Positions 1-5,782 of a DNA stretch of 6,626 bases are shown piece after piece. Every line of letters begins with the position of its first letter. Positions within the stretch are counted from its first letter, which is position 1. The DNA is taken from the NCBI GenBank assembly GCA_018968785.1, contig JAGWZN010000047.1, forward strand, positions 1-6,626, read 5' to 3'. A model generated the notes under the pieces. It was given only the letters and a program-made list of their open reading frames with translations. It was not told the origin of the DNA and did not search any database. This DNA is from Patescibacteria group bacterium (lineage in GTDB: Bacteria; Patescibacteriota; UBA1384; CAILIB01). Both the position numbers and the translations under genes were made by a program.

Positions 1-1080
1 GGAGGAATGATGAAGAGAAGGAACAGTGTCTCCTGTTTGGGGGTCAACTAACGCTTGCCAGTCAAAATTTTGAAGATGATTTTTATCTAGATAATCCTTC
101 GCCCGGCCAATGGGACTGCCGCCAGAATTGGCTGTAGCGTCACTATTAAAAGAATCGGAATCCAAATCCACAATTGCATCCCCGATTAATAACAGATTAT
201 TTGGAGTTTTCTCTACCCGTTTAACTCTTACCACCATATCCGACGGAAGCGGAGCGGGAAAAGGATTCACTCGGATTGAGCGCTCAACCGCGAGCGTATT
301 AGGATCTACAACCTTAATTACTCCGATACCGTTAACCGCCACGATTTTCTTTCTTACCTGTAAAATGCGGATGGGGGGGTTCCACTTTACTTCCTCTCCA
401 CCTATTTTAGCGAATTCAACCCTACCTTCTTCAACTTCAACCAGATCTAACTGTAATCCCATAGGAGGAAAGTCTTGAAGGTTAATCCGTAGTAAATAGT
501 TACCATAATCCGGTAATGAAACCTCATGACTCTCACCTCTTATATCTGGAGGAAAGGTATCTCTACCCGCACTGACAATAAACTTTCCATCATCGGTTAC
601 GACTCCTTTATTCCCGAGAGCTAGCCCGTCCTCTAGGCTAGGCAACCTATATACTCGACCGTTAACTTGGATATATTGATTATTTTTCGCTATTTCTTCA
701 TCCCCAAGTCCCAGAAAATTATCTTTTTCCCATTGATCCGGTACGCGCTGATATGCTTTCACTCCCCAATTCACCCGCCATGATTTATTAGGAGAAGTAG
801 CAGAATAGGCCGTGCTATCTTCTTCATCTAGTGTATAATCTACCGTTTCAGTGCGGGATGGAGCTCCTGCAGCCAAAGCATCCAATGGAACCTTTTCCGG
901 ATTAGGTCGGTTTGGACTATTCAGCGTGGCGCCTATAATGAGTCCTGTTGCTCCCACCATGAATGCTGCTTGTCCAGGTGAAAGAGACGGACGCCTTGTT
1001 GTTGGATTAACCTCTCCTTCTTGGGAAGGTTGTTCAGGTTTCGAAGGTTGTTCAGGTTTCGAAGGTTGTTCAGGTTTCAT
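1..1080 (-). CDS. Hypothetical membrane-anchored protein, C-terminus cut by window edge
   Basis: I do not recognise this protein. The frame is open without a stop for 360 codons from the ATG at 1080-1078 to base 1, so the C-terminus lies outside the window. The N-terminus carries three perfect copies of the hexapeptide KPEQPS (residues 2-19), followed by a polar linker. A single hydrophobic, glycine-rich stretch at about residues 36-53 may be a membrane anchor or uncleaved signal. The remainder is polar with many alternating hydrophobic residues and looks beta-rich; it has several Trp-containing segments and no catalytic motif I can name. The start is supported by a well-formed promoter about 40 bases upstream, but there is no clear Shine-Dalgarno sequence. 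Base composition differs from the operon upstream: 121-180 has 25 G/C of 60, against 35 of 60 at 4501-4560. This may mean a different origin or faster evolution. Plus-strand frames across it are shadows. Gene reality is fairly sure; function is unknown. Confidence 0.8.
   Translation of the reverse strand, partial: MKPEQPSKPEQPSKPEQPSQEGEVNPTTRRPSLSPGQAAFMVGATGLIIGATLNSPNRPNPEKVPLDALAAGAPSRTETVDYTLDEEDSTAYSATSPNKSWRVNWGVKAYQRVPDQWEKDNFLGLGDEEIAKNNQYIQVNGRVYRLPSLEDGLALGNKGVVTDDGKFIVSAGRDTFPPDIRGESHEVSLPDYGNYLLRINLQDFPPMGLQLDLVEVEEGRVEFAKIGGEEVKWNPPIRILQVRKKIVAVNGIGVIKVVDPNTLAVERSIRVNPFPAPLPSDMVVRVKRVEKTPNNLLLIGDAIVDLDSDSFNSDATANSGGSPIGRAKDYLDKNHLQNFDWQALVDPQTGDTVPSLHHSS
1025..1078 (-). repeat. 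Three perfect 18-bp tandem repeats encoding KPEQPS x3
   Basis: The 18-base unit occurs three times with no mismatch at 1025-1042, 1043-1060 and 1061-1078, directly after the start codon of the minus-strand gene. Each copy encodes one KPEQPS hexapeptide. Perfect identity including third codon positions suggests recent expansion. Because 18 is a multiple of three, changes in copy number would lengthen or shorten the protein without shifting the frame. Confidence 0.95.
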
Positions 1081-1120
1081 GGTAGATGATTACAGATAAC
1101 TTTGCTATTCACGCATACCA

Positions 1121-1145
1121 GGTGTAACATACCAGACGTGACACC
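1121..1145. promoter_or_regulatory. Operator-like inverted repeat over the promoter
   Basis: GGTGTAAC at 1121-1128 and GTGACACC at 1138-1145 are inverted copies matching at 7 of 8 positions, separated by 9 bases. The dyad covers the -10 element and part of the spacer of the promoter described at 1126-1154. That is the placement expected for a repressor site. No regulator can be assigned; chance is not excluded for a dyad of this size. Confidence 0.35.
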
Positions 1146-1154
1146 ACGCGTCAA
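1126..1154 (-). promoter_or_regulatory. Sigma-70-type promoter for the gene starting at 1080
   Basis: On the minus strand, TTGACG at 1154-1149 (5 of 6 to the -35 consensus) is followed by a 17-base spacer and TATGTT at 1131-1126 (4 of 6). The TG of an extended -10 sits just ahead of it (TGG-TATGTT). Transcription would begin near 1119, giving a leader of about 40 bases. It lies in the 88-base gap after the membrane-protein gene, so the gene at 1080 can be expressed separately from the operon. This is a consensus match only. Confidence 0.5.
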
Positions 1155-1176
1155 TCTTAACAAACGCGTCAATCTT
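1146..1176. repeat. Partial 18-bp tandem duplication carrying a -35 box
   Basis: A 13-base sequence (ACGCGTCAATCTT on the plus strand) occurs at 1146-1158 and again at 1164-1176, an 18-base period with about 1.7 copies. The right copy contains the last codons and TGA stop of the minus-strand membrane protein. The left copy supplies the -35 box (TTGACG on the minus strand) of the next gene's promoter. It looks as if duplication of a gene end created the promoter element. Confidence 0.8.
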
Positions 1177-1609
1177 CTTCCGTCCTGGTCTTGACATACC
1201 TATCCGCCATCCAATACCCCGCCCCGCCAATCACTCCGGCAAAGACTAAAATAAATACCGGCTGAGTGGTTGGGGTAATCATCGACGAGAAAACATTAAT
1301 CGGCGTCCAACTGAGGAAACCGGTTAGATGGGCAAGACCAACCGTTATCAGAAACCATAATCCAATCTTCCGTCCATACCAGCCGGAAGCCAAGCGGACG
1401 ACCTGCAAATACAAAGCCAGCCACAGCCCCGGCAAAATCCACTTTAATCCTAACCCCCACAGAAAAAGCAGCAGCCGGTTACTTTCCTGATCAGCATGCT
1501 GATAGGTGACCAAGGTGTCTAAAACCTGGGCCAGAACCACCAGGCAAACCGGCCAAATCCAGAACCGGAGCCGGCCGCCTTCATCGGATCCGTTACGGAG
1601 CAAGGGCAT
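1169..1609 (-). CDS. Small four-helix integral membrane protein, DUF5658-like
   Basis: The 146-residue protein has four likely membrane helices at about residues 17-37, 46-71, 82-101 and 117-135, a short N-terminal tail and a charged C-terminus (KTRTEED). The first helix ends in D31-xxx-T35, followed by E42-S-N44. This D-xxx-T...E-x-N pattern resembles the DUF5658 family of small membrane proteins, whose function is unknown. I make that match from memory and hold it loosely. The ATG at 1609-1607 lies inside the 3' end of the response-regulator gene (17-base overlap) and has only an A-rich sequence ahead of it, so translation is probably coupled to that gene. Its position suggests co-expression with the receiver domain and the sugar-phosphate transferase. 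It could be a membrane partner of either, but nothing in the sequence proves it. Confidence 0.8.
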   Translation of the reverse strand: MPLLRNGSDEGGRLRFWIWPVCLVVLAQVLDTLVTYQHADQESNRLLLFLWGLGLKWILPGLWLALYLQVVRLASGWYGRKIGLWFLITVGLAHLTGFLSWTPINVFSSMITPTTQPVFILVFAGVIGGAGYWMADRYVKTRTEED

Positions 1610-1985
1610 ACTTTTTTATCTTTTCAATAATCTCGCCCGGGAGTGTTTCGCCTTTGGTAATATAGTCGGTGGCGCCAAGTTGCAGACCCTTCGCCTGGTC
1701 GTCGATATCGGCCAGCGCCGAAACAATAATAACCGGCAAGCTCTTCCAGGCCGGATTGCGCCGCACCTGAAATAGCACGTCATAACCGGACATTTTCGGC
1801 ATCATAATATCAAGCATGACGAGCCTAATCTCCGGATGCGCTTTGAGCAGCTCCATCGCCTGCATACCATCAAACGCCTGCAGCACTTTCAAACCGGCCA
1901 CCTTAAAGCGGTCGACATACAGCTCCTGTAGAATCTTATCGTCTTCTACCAGTAGAATCGTGATTGCCGGGTCGTCCAGTTCCAT
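1593..1985 (-). CDS. Stand-alone response-regulator receiver domain (CheY-like)
   Basis: The whole 130-residue protein is one receiver domain that would be phosphorylated on Asp by a histidine kinase. The acidic pair is E14-D15-D16. The phospho-acceptor is D59 in the segment LDIMMPKMSG. The switch Ser/Thr is S89 (VIIVSA), and the conserved Lys is K111 after DYIT. All key residues are present, so it should be phosphorylatable. There is no DNA-binding or enzymatic output domain; such single-domain regulators usually act through protein contacts. No histidine kinase is encoded in the window. The ATG at 1985-1983 lies 9 bases after the stop of the transferase gene, and the 3' end overlaps the following membrane-protein gene. 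The three genes are therefore very likely co-transcribed. The family call is firm; the partner and output are unknown. Confidence 0.95.
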   Translation of the reverse strand: MELDDPAITILLVEDDKILQELYVDRFKVAGLKVLQAFDGMQAMELLKAHPEIRLVMLDIMMPKMSGYDVLFQVRRNPAWKSLPVIIVSALADIDDQAKGLQLGATDYITKGETLPGEIIEKIKKYALAP

Positions 1986-1994
1986 ACTTCCAGT

Positions 1995-3122
1995 TTACCC
2001 CCTTTTGTCCTGGCTGTTAAGTATGGACTTCCGATGTTCAAGCCAGTAGGTTATGGCAATAAAAACCGCCATGCAGCCAGCCAGCAGAATAGTCAGCTCT
2101 CCTTTTTGGGAGGTCTGCTCGCTACCAATAGCCAGCACCCCGAATACCACCGCCACCACATTGATAATCACCACCACCCACGGCGTGGCAATACCGATCT
2201 TCAGCAACCGGTGGTGCAGATGCCGCTGATCCGCCTTAAACGGGCTCTGATGGGCCATCAGGCGGCGCACAATAACAATGCCGGCATCGAATACCGGAAT
2301 ACCGAGCACCAGCACCGCTGTCGCTACCTTTCCGCCGGAGATAATGGCGATGACAGCCAGTAAGAACCCGAGCAGTTGCGACCCCACCGTCCCCATAAAC
2401 AGCTTGGACGGATACCAGTTCCAGGGCAGAAAGCCGGCTGCCACCCCAGCCACCGCTACCGAAAGGGTGACAGCCGCGGTAAAACCGATCCGCATACTGA
2501 CAAAAAAGAGCACAATGGCGGCAGTCAGCGCCACACTGCCAGCCAATCCATCCAGACCATCAAAGAAGTTCATGACGTTTATCATCAGAATAGTCCAGAT
2601 AATAGTAAATACAGCGCCCCACAGAGAAACCTGGCCGCCGGCCGGAAGATGGATAGCGGCGTGATCCAGAGAAATTACATGATAAAACGGTACACGCAGA
2701 TACGGCACCGTCACCCCGCCCGCCACCAAGGCGACGGCGCATGCCAACTGGCCGGCCAACTGATACGGCCAGGTAAGGCTTTTAACATCATCAATCAGAC
2801 CGACAATTAAGATAATGCCCATGCCGGCCAGAATCGCCCAGAGCGCCGTATCGACGCCGCCAAGCTGAGGACGGCCAAAGTTCAGTAAAGAATCATGGCC
2901 GATCAGGTACGCCAAGATAAACAGCATGACAACCGCCAGCCACATTGCCAAGCCGCCCACCCGGGGCTTACGGGTGGTATGCACATCGCGGGGCCGGATC
3001 ACCGGCAGTAACTGATACGCTCGCGCCAGCCGGTAAAAAAGATAGGTAAGACCGCCGGTTAGGAAAAAACCGGCCAGGAACAGTATTCCTAGTTCAGGGA
3101 GGTGAGGAAAGCGGTCGAGCAT
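1995..3122 (-). CDS. WecA/TagO-type polyprenyl-phosphate sugar-1-phosphate transferase, altered active-site motif
   Basis: This is a 375-residue polytopic membrane protein of glycosyltransferase family 4 (the MraY/WecA/TagO superfamily). Family members move HexNAc-1-phosphate from a UDP-sugar to undecaprenyl phosphate on the cytoplasmic face, starting surface-glycan synthesis. Visible motifs in order are VHTTRKPRVGG (47-57), the Asp pair D111-D112 in GLIDDVKS, NVMNFFDGLDGLAG (182-195; N185, D188, D191), FMGTVGS (242-248), PVFDAG (276-281), and QRHLHHR with H301, H303, H304. The HLHH form and the SPFKADQ context fit WecA/TagO rather than MraY. The oddity is residue 245: the family normally reads FMGDxGS, with a magnesium-binding Asp known to be essential in MraY, and here it is Thr (codon at 2390-2388). 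GGAGGT abuts the ATG with no spacer, an unusual ribosome-site distance, yet no better in-frame start is seen. It lies 48 bases after NDK and 9 before the receiver gene. Confidence 0.92.
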   Translation of the reverse strand: MLDRFPHLPELGILFLAGFFLTGGLTYLFYRLARAYQLLPVIRPRDVHTTRKPRVGGLAMWLAVVMLFILAYLIGHDSLLNFGRPQLGGVDTALWAILAGMGIILIVGLIDDVKSLTWPYQLAGQLACAVALVAGGVTVPYLRVPFYHVISLDHAAIHLPAGGQVSLWGAVFTIIWTILMINVMNFFDGLDGLAGSVALTAAIVLFFVSMRIGFTAAVTLSVAVAGVAAGFLPWNWYPSKLFMGTVGSQLLGFLLAVIAIISGGKVATAVLVLGIPVFDAGIVIVRRLMAHQSPFKADQRHLHHRLLKIGIATPWVVVIINVVAVVFGVLAIGSEQTSQKGELTILLAGCMAVFIAITYWLEHRKSILNSQDKRG

Positions 3123-3170
3123 ACCTCCATATTATCATGATTACCACGGCTCGCGCGGCTAAAATGAGCT

Positions 3171-3797
3171 CTAGAGATTACGCTTGTCTCCGAACATAAT
3201 GACGTGGTCGGAACGGTCGTAATCATGCAGTTCGGACGGCTTAAACCAGTGGGCAGTTTCATGCGCCGCCTCTTCTTTCGTCTCGGAAGCGTGGACGATA
3301 TTAAAGATGCCGCGGTTCTCCATATTTGCGGCGGTAGGAGCGTCATGCGAATAATCACCGCGGATCGTGCCCGGCTCGGCAAAGACCGGCAGGGTCGCGC
3401 CAGCCAACTTGCGAACTACCGAGATAGCGTGCACTCCTTCAATCACCATCGGTACGACCGGGCCCAGGATCATGAACTCGATTAAGGCGTTCCGGACATC
3501 CTGGCCGATTTTGGCGGCGTCATCAGTTCCCAACTCCTTTACCGGATCCAGCTCGTACTCGGCAAAAGTTTTCAGCGCCTTGCCGCCCAGCCGGCTAATC
3601 CATTCCGGATTCTTCGGATAAAAAGCGTCCATCTGTTCATGGGTAGCCTGGATCATCTTTAGAGCAATAATCTTCAAACCCCTCTGTTCAAACCGTTTAA
3701 TTACTTCTCCGATCAAACCGCGCATTACTCCGTCGGGTTTTACCATCACAAAGGTTTTTTCCGTAGGAAGGGGGTGGGTTTTGTACTTGGCAGACAT
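3171..3797 (-). CDS. ndk: Nucleoside diphosphate kinase, long form with internal insertion
   Basis: NDK transfers the gamma phosphate of ATP to nucleoside diphosphates through a phospho-histidine, balancing NTP pools in the cytoplasm. The protein is 208 residues from the ATG at 3797; a GTG two codons upstream (3803) is the alternative start. Numbering is from the ATG. Visible elements are the KPDGV motif with K20, GTIRGDYS with R146, and NIVHAS with N166 and catalytic H169 (classical enzymes read N-xx-H-G-S-D, here HASET). Classical bacterial NDKs are about 140-155 residues. The extra length is mainly a segment at about residues 60-108, between the second helix region and the GPVVPMVIEG strand, plus a C-terminal extension ending GDKRNL. 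As I recall, similar long NDKs occur in Patescibacteria, so the insertion is probably lineage-typical. It follows the M16 gene by 28 bases and precedes the transferase gene by 48. Confidence 0.93.
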   Translation of the reverse strand: MSAKYKTHPLPTEKTFVMVKPDGVMRGLIGEVIKRFEQRGLKIIALKMIQATHEQMDAFYPKNPEWISRLGGKALKTFAEYELDPVKELGTDDAAKIGQDVRNALIEFMILGPVVPMVIEGVHAISVVRKLAGATLPVFAEPGTIRGDYSHDAPTAANMENRGIFNIVHASETKEEAAHETAHWFKPSELHDYDRSDHVIMFGDKRNL

Positions 3798-3825
3798 CGG
3801 CACTCGTTAGGGATAAATTAAAAAA

Positions 3826-5103
3826 TTAAGAAAGTTTTAATAACTGGTCCAGCGCCATCTGGTCCTGATGGGGTCCGATGACGGCCAGCCGCAGATTATC
3901 TTCCGTCAGCAGCTCGCGCGCCACGTCCTGCACTTCCGCCGCGGTGACAGCCAGAGTGGCAGCTTCTATCTCCTCTGGTGTCTCAATCCGCTTCAGCAGC
4001 AGATCCTGCATGCCGTAGTATTCGGCCACCTCCTCGGAGTCTTCTAGGCTAAGGAGCAGCTTGCCGACACTGAACTGCTTGGCCCGCTCCAATTCCTGAG
4101 CCGTTACCGGCTCGTTTTTTATTTTCGCGAACTCCTGCATAATAGCGGCAACCGCCAAATTCAGCCGGAAATTATCCACGCCGGCGGAAGCAACCAGCAT
4201 GCCGGTATCCTGATACGCGTCAATCCCGGCCCGAACGTAATAACATAACCCCTGCTCCTCCCGAACCGAAACAAACAGCCGAGAGCTCATATTACCGCCG
4301 AGAATCGTCGCCAGCAGCCGATAGGCATGCCGTTTGGGGTGATCGAGCGGATACCCTTTAGCCGCTAACATCAGATGGGTTTGTTCTGACGCTTTCTCTT
4401 CAATAACGACGCGCGGCGTATCGGTGTGAAAAACCGCCGGAGCGGGCTGATACGGCTCCCCGGCCGGCAGCTCAGCAAAGTACTGTTCCACCCATTTGGT
4501 AGCCTGACGGGGATCGAAGTTGCCGGCAATAACGACCGTGCACTGCACGCCGCGATAAAACTGCTTCCGGTAGTTCAAAAAGTCCTGCCGCGCGTAAGAG
4601 GCGATACTCTCTTTATTGCCCAGAATCGGCCGGCCCATGCCAGTATCGCCGTAAACCTGGGAGTTCAGCACCTGATCCACTTTGCGCATCGGCATATCTT
4701 CATACATATTAATCTCTTCAATAATCACGCCCTTTTCTTTTTCCAGCTCAACTTCGGGGAAGGTGGCGTGTAGCATGATATCGGATAGCACATCGATACC
4801 CAGCTCCAGATGTTGCCCGGCCGTTTTGGTAAAGAAGCCGGTAAACTCCTGGGAAGTAAACGCGTTAAAGTCGCCGCCCACCGCGTCCAGCGCTTGAGCA
4901 ACCTGTTGGGCGGTAGTATATTTACGGCCGCCCTTAAAAACCATGTGCTCGGTAAAGTGCGCGATGCCGCGCTGCTGATCCGATTCATACCGGGAACCGA
5001 CCCCCATTAAAGCGATGGTGGTTACAGAGGTGGCACTTTCCAACGGTATCATTACCAGAGAGATGCCATTTGCAAGATGGTGTTTTGTAATCTTATGTTG
5101 CAT
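3826..5103 (-). CDS. M16-family zinc metallopeptidase (processing-peptidase-like)
   Basis: The 425-residue protein is a single M16 half-enzyme with an N-terminal catalytic domain and a C-terminal inactive domain, about the size of Bacillus YmxG/MPP-beta-like proteases. The inverted zinc motif HxxEH is H49-F-T-E52-H53. The third ligand is E130 in VIIEEINMYED, exactly 76 residues after H53, as in the family signature. The C-terminal domain carries the conserved pair R281 and Y288 in SVREEQGLCYYV, which helps hold substrate. All catalytic residues are intact. There is no signal peptide, so it is probably cytoplasmic; substrates are unknown. The frame runs 59 codons further upstream to 5280, but that part overlaps the divergent gene at 5154 and lacks family features. 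The conserved start MQHKITKHHLANGI at 5103 is therefore chosen. No Shine-Dalgarno sequence is visible, and the leader from the divergent promoter would be only about 10 bases. Confidence 0.95.
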   Translation of the reverse strand: MQHKITKHHLANGISLVMIPLESATSVTTIALMGVGSRYESDQQRGIAHFTEHMVFKGGRKYTTAQQVAQALDAVGGDFNAFTSQEFTGFFTKTAGQHLELGIDVLSDIMLHATFPEVELEKEKGVIIEEINMYEDMPMRKVDQVLNSQVYGDTGMGRPILGNKESIASYARQDFLNYRKQFYRGVQCTVVIAGNFDPRQATKWVEQYFAELPAGEPYQPAPAVFHTDTPRVVIEEKASEQTHLMLAAKGYPLDHPKRHAYRLLATILGGNMSSRLFVSVREEQGLCYYVRAGIDAYQDTGMLVASAGVDNFRLNLAVAAIMQEFAKIKNEPVTAQELERAKQFSVGKLLLSLEDSEEVAEYYGMQDLLLKRIETPEEIEAATLAVTAAEVQDVARELLTEDNLRLAVIGPHQDQMALDQLLKLS

Positions 5104-5127
5104 AGGGATAGTGTAGCAGGTTATAGT
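5098..5127 (+). promoter_or_regulatory. Promoter for the Phd/YefM-like gene
   Basis: TATAGT at 5122-5127 (5 of 6) is preceded after 18 bases by TTGCAT at 5098-5103, a weak -35 box (3 of 6) that overlaps the start codon of the divergent M16 gene. Transcription would start near 5134, about 20 bases ahead of the ATG at 5154. Only the -10 box is strong. Confidence 0.4.
5120..5125 (-). promoter_or_regulatory. -10 element for the M16 gene, shared with the opposite strand
   Basis: On the minus strand 5125-5120 reads TATAAC (5 of 6 to TATAAT), 16 bases ahead of the ATG at 5103. No convincing -35 box lies 16-18 bases upstream. Transcription would start near 5113, leaving a very short leader, consistent with the lack of a Shine-Dalgarno sequence. 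It overlaps the plus-strand -10 element at 5122-5127. Confidence 0.35.
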
Positions 5128-5153
5128 GGGAGTGACTAGAAGTAAGTTGCTAT

Positions 5154-5729
5154 ATGTTAGAAGTTGCCTTGGAGCATATTTTAACCGAAGAAGACGCGCT
5201 GGGTCGGATTCGGGATATTTTTGAACAAGTGGAAAAAAACGGGGAAATTTATGTGGTAACCAAGTCCGGACGGTCGGCATTCGCTATTGTACCGGTTGAC
5301 CAGCTGGAACAGAACATGCAGGGCGGAATGAATGTCGGATCAACTGCCGGACCAACTCCCGGCAGCAATCCATCCACTCCTGCCGATACACCGATCGCCC
5401 CTCCCTCTCCTCCCGCTCCTCCTGTTCCTCCCATACCTCCCGTTCCCCCCGTCGCCCCGCCGGTACCGCCCGCGCCGCCGATGCCTCCAACTCCCGAACC
5501 GCCCACTCTTCCGCCGGCGCCAACTCCTCCCATGCCACCTACTCCTCAAGCCGCTTCACTCCCGACTCCGCCAGCCGCGCCTATCGCTCCCGTTGCCCCT
5601 ATTACTCCGGCCGCTTCCCCCGCCGCGACCGTTCCAACCGATACGCAAACCGTCCTTCCCCGCTTGGATGAAAATAGCGCTCTTCCGAATCTGCCGGAGG
5701 ACTTAAATAACGACTCGCCGCTAGCGTGA
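5154..5729 (+). CDS. Phd/YefM-like antitoxin-type domain with long proline-rich tail
   Basis: The 191-residue protein has two parts. Residues 3-53 look like a Phd/YefM fold: a helical segment (LTEEDALGRIRDIFEQVEKNG) followed by the strand pair IYVVTKSGRSAFAIVPVDQLE, matching the usual 'vvItrhGkpvAvlvs' region. In toxin-antitoxin pairs this domain dimerises, binds its own promoter, and a C-terminal segment neutralises the toxin. Here the C-terminus is instead about 100 residues rich in Pro, Ala, Thr and Val. It includes an almost regular xPP repeat at about 83-117, and the protein ends in an acidic segment (DENSALPNLPEDLNNDSPLA). No toxin gene is adjacent: the next gene is convergent and unrelated. 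It may be a DNA-binding autoregulator or an orphan domain with a structural tail. The many PPx triplets would be expected to need EF-P for translation. No clear Shine-Dalgarno sequence precedes the ATG. The domain call is moderately sure. Confidence 0.8.
   Translation: MLEVALEHILTEEDALGRIRDIFEQVEKNGEIYVVTKSGRSAFAIVPVDQLEQNMQGGMNVGSTAGPTPGSNPSTPADTPIAPPSPPAPPVPPIPPVPPVAPPVPPAPPMPPTPEPPTLPPAPTPPMPPTPQAASLPTPPAAPIAPVAPITPAASPAATVPTDTQTVLPRLDENSALPNLPEDLNNDSPLA
5400..5492 (+). repeat. Degenerate 9-bp (CCN CCN NNN) repeat encoding xPP array
   Basis: About ten consecutive 9-base units encode Pro-Pro-X, with X = Ser, Ala, Val, Ile or Met, broken once by an extra Ala codon. Third positions vary between units, so the array is degenerate and not a freshly expanded microsatellite. 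The encoded chain should form an extended polyproline II rod. The C-rich bias creates long glycine-rich frames on the opposite strand, which are artefacts. Confidence 0.85.
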
Positions 5730-5745
5730 CGAGTCATCGAGTCAT
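5730..5745. repeat. Tandem octamer after the stop codon
   Basis: CGAGTCAT occurs twice in tandem at 5730-5737 and 5738-5745, directly after the TGA of the Phd/YefM-like gene. GACTCG at 5712-5717 can pair with CGAGTC at 5730-5735 around a 12-base loop, a weak hairpin straddling the stop codon. No T-run follows. Confidence 0.6.
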
Positions 5746-5760
5746 AAAGCGCGCGGGTTA

Positions 5761-5782
5761 CGGGTTATCGAGCGATAACCCG
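5761..5782. terminator. Perfect hairpin between convergent genes, possible bidirectional terminator
   Basis: CGGGTTATCG (5761-5770) and CGATAACCCG (5773-5782) are perfect 10-base inverted copies separated by two bases; in RNA about 8 pairs with a 6-base loop would form. It sits where the plus gene ending at 5729 meets the minus gene ending at 5765, and it includes the latter's stop codon. Neither strand has a proper U-tract after the stem, so intrinsic termination is uncertain. Confidence 0.45.

Noticed and set aside
367..373. Seven-G run as a phase-variation or frameshift site
   Set aside because: The minus-strand frame stays open on both sides in the same phase, and a single 7-base run is weak evidence for programmed slippage.
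110..478. 122-codon plus-strand frame (and another at 851-1099)
   Set aside because: Both lie inside the continuous 360-codon minus-strand frame that has a good promoter and start; their translations show no domain-like features.
2034..2810. Several plus-strand frames of 109-144 codons opposite the transferase gene
   Set aside because: Their products are His/Arg/Ser-rich shadows of a membrane protein with clear family motifs on the minus strand.
5104..5280. 59-codon N-terminal extension of the M16 peptidase frame up to 5280
   Set aside because: It overlaps the divergent 5154 gene, has no M16 features, and the family N-terminus begins naturally at the ATG at 5103.
5249..5549. Glycine- or arginine-rich minus-strand frames opposite the proline-rich tail
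   Set aside because: They are the complement of CCN-rich coding sequence; low complexity explains the open frames, and the plus-strand protein has a recognisable domain.
5154..5729. Complete toxin-antitoxin module
   Set aside because: No toxin-like gene lies on either side in the same orientation; the following gene is a convergent helix-turn-helix membrane protein.
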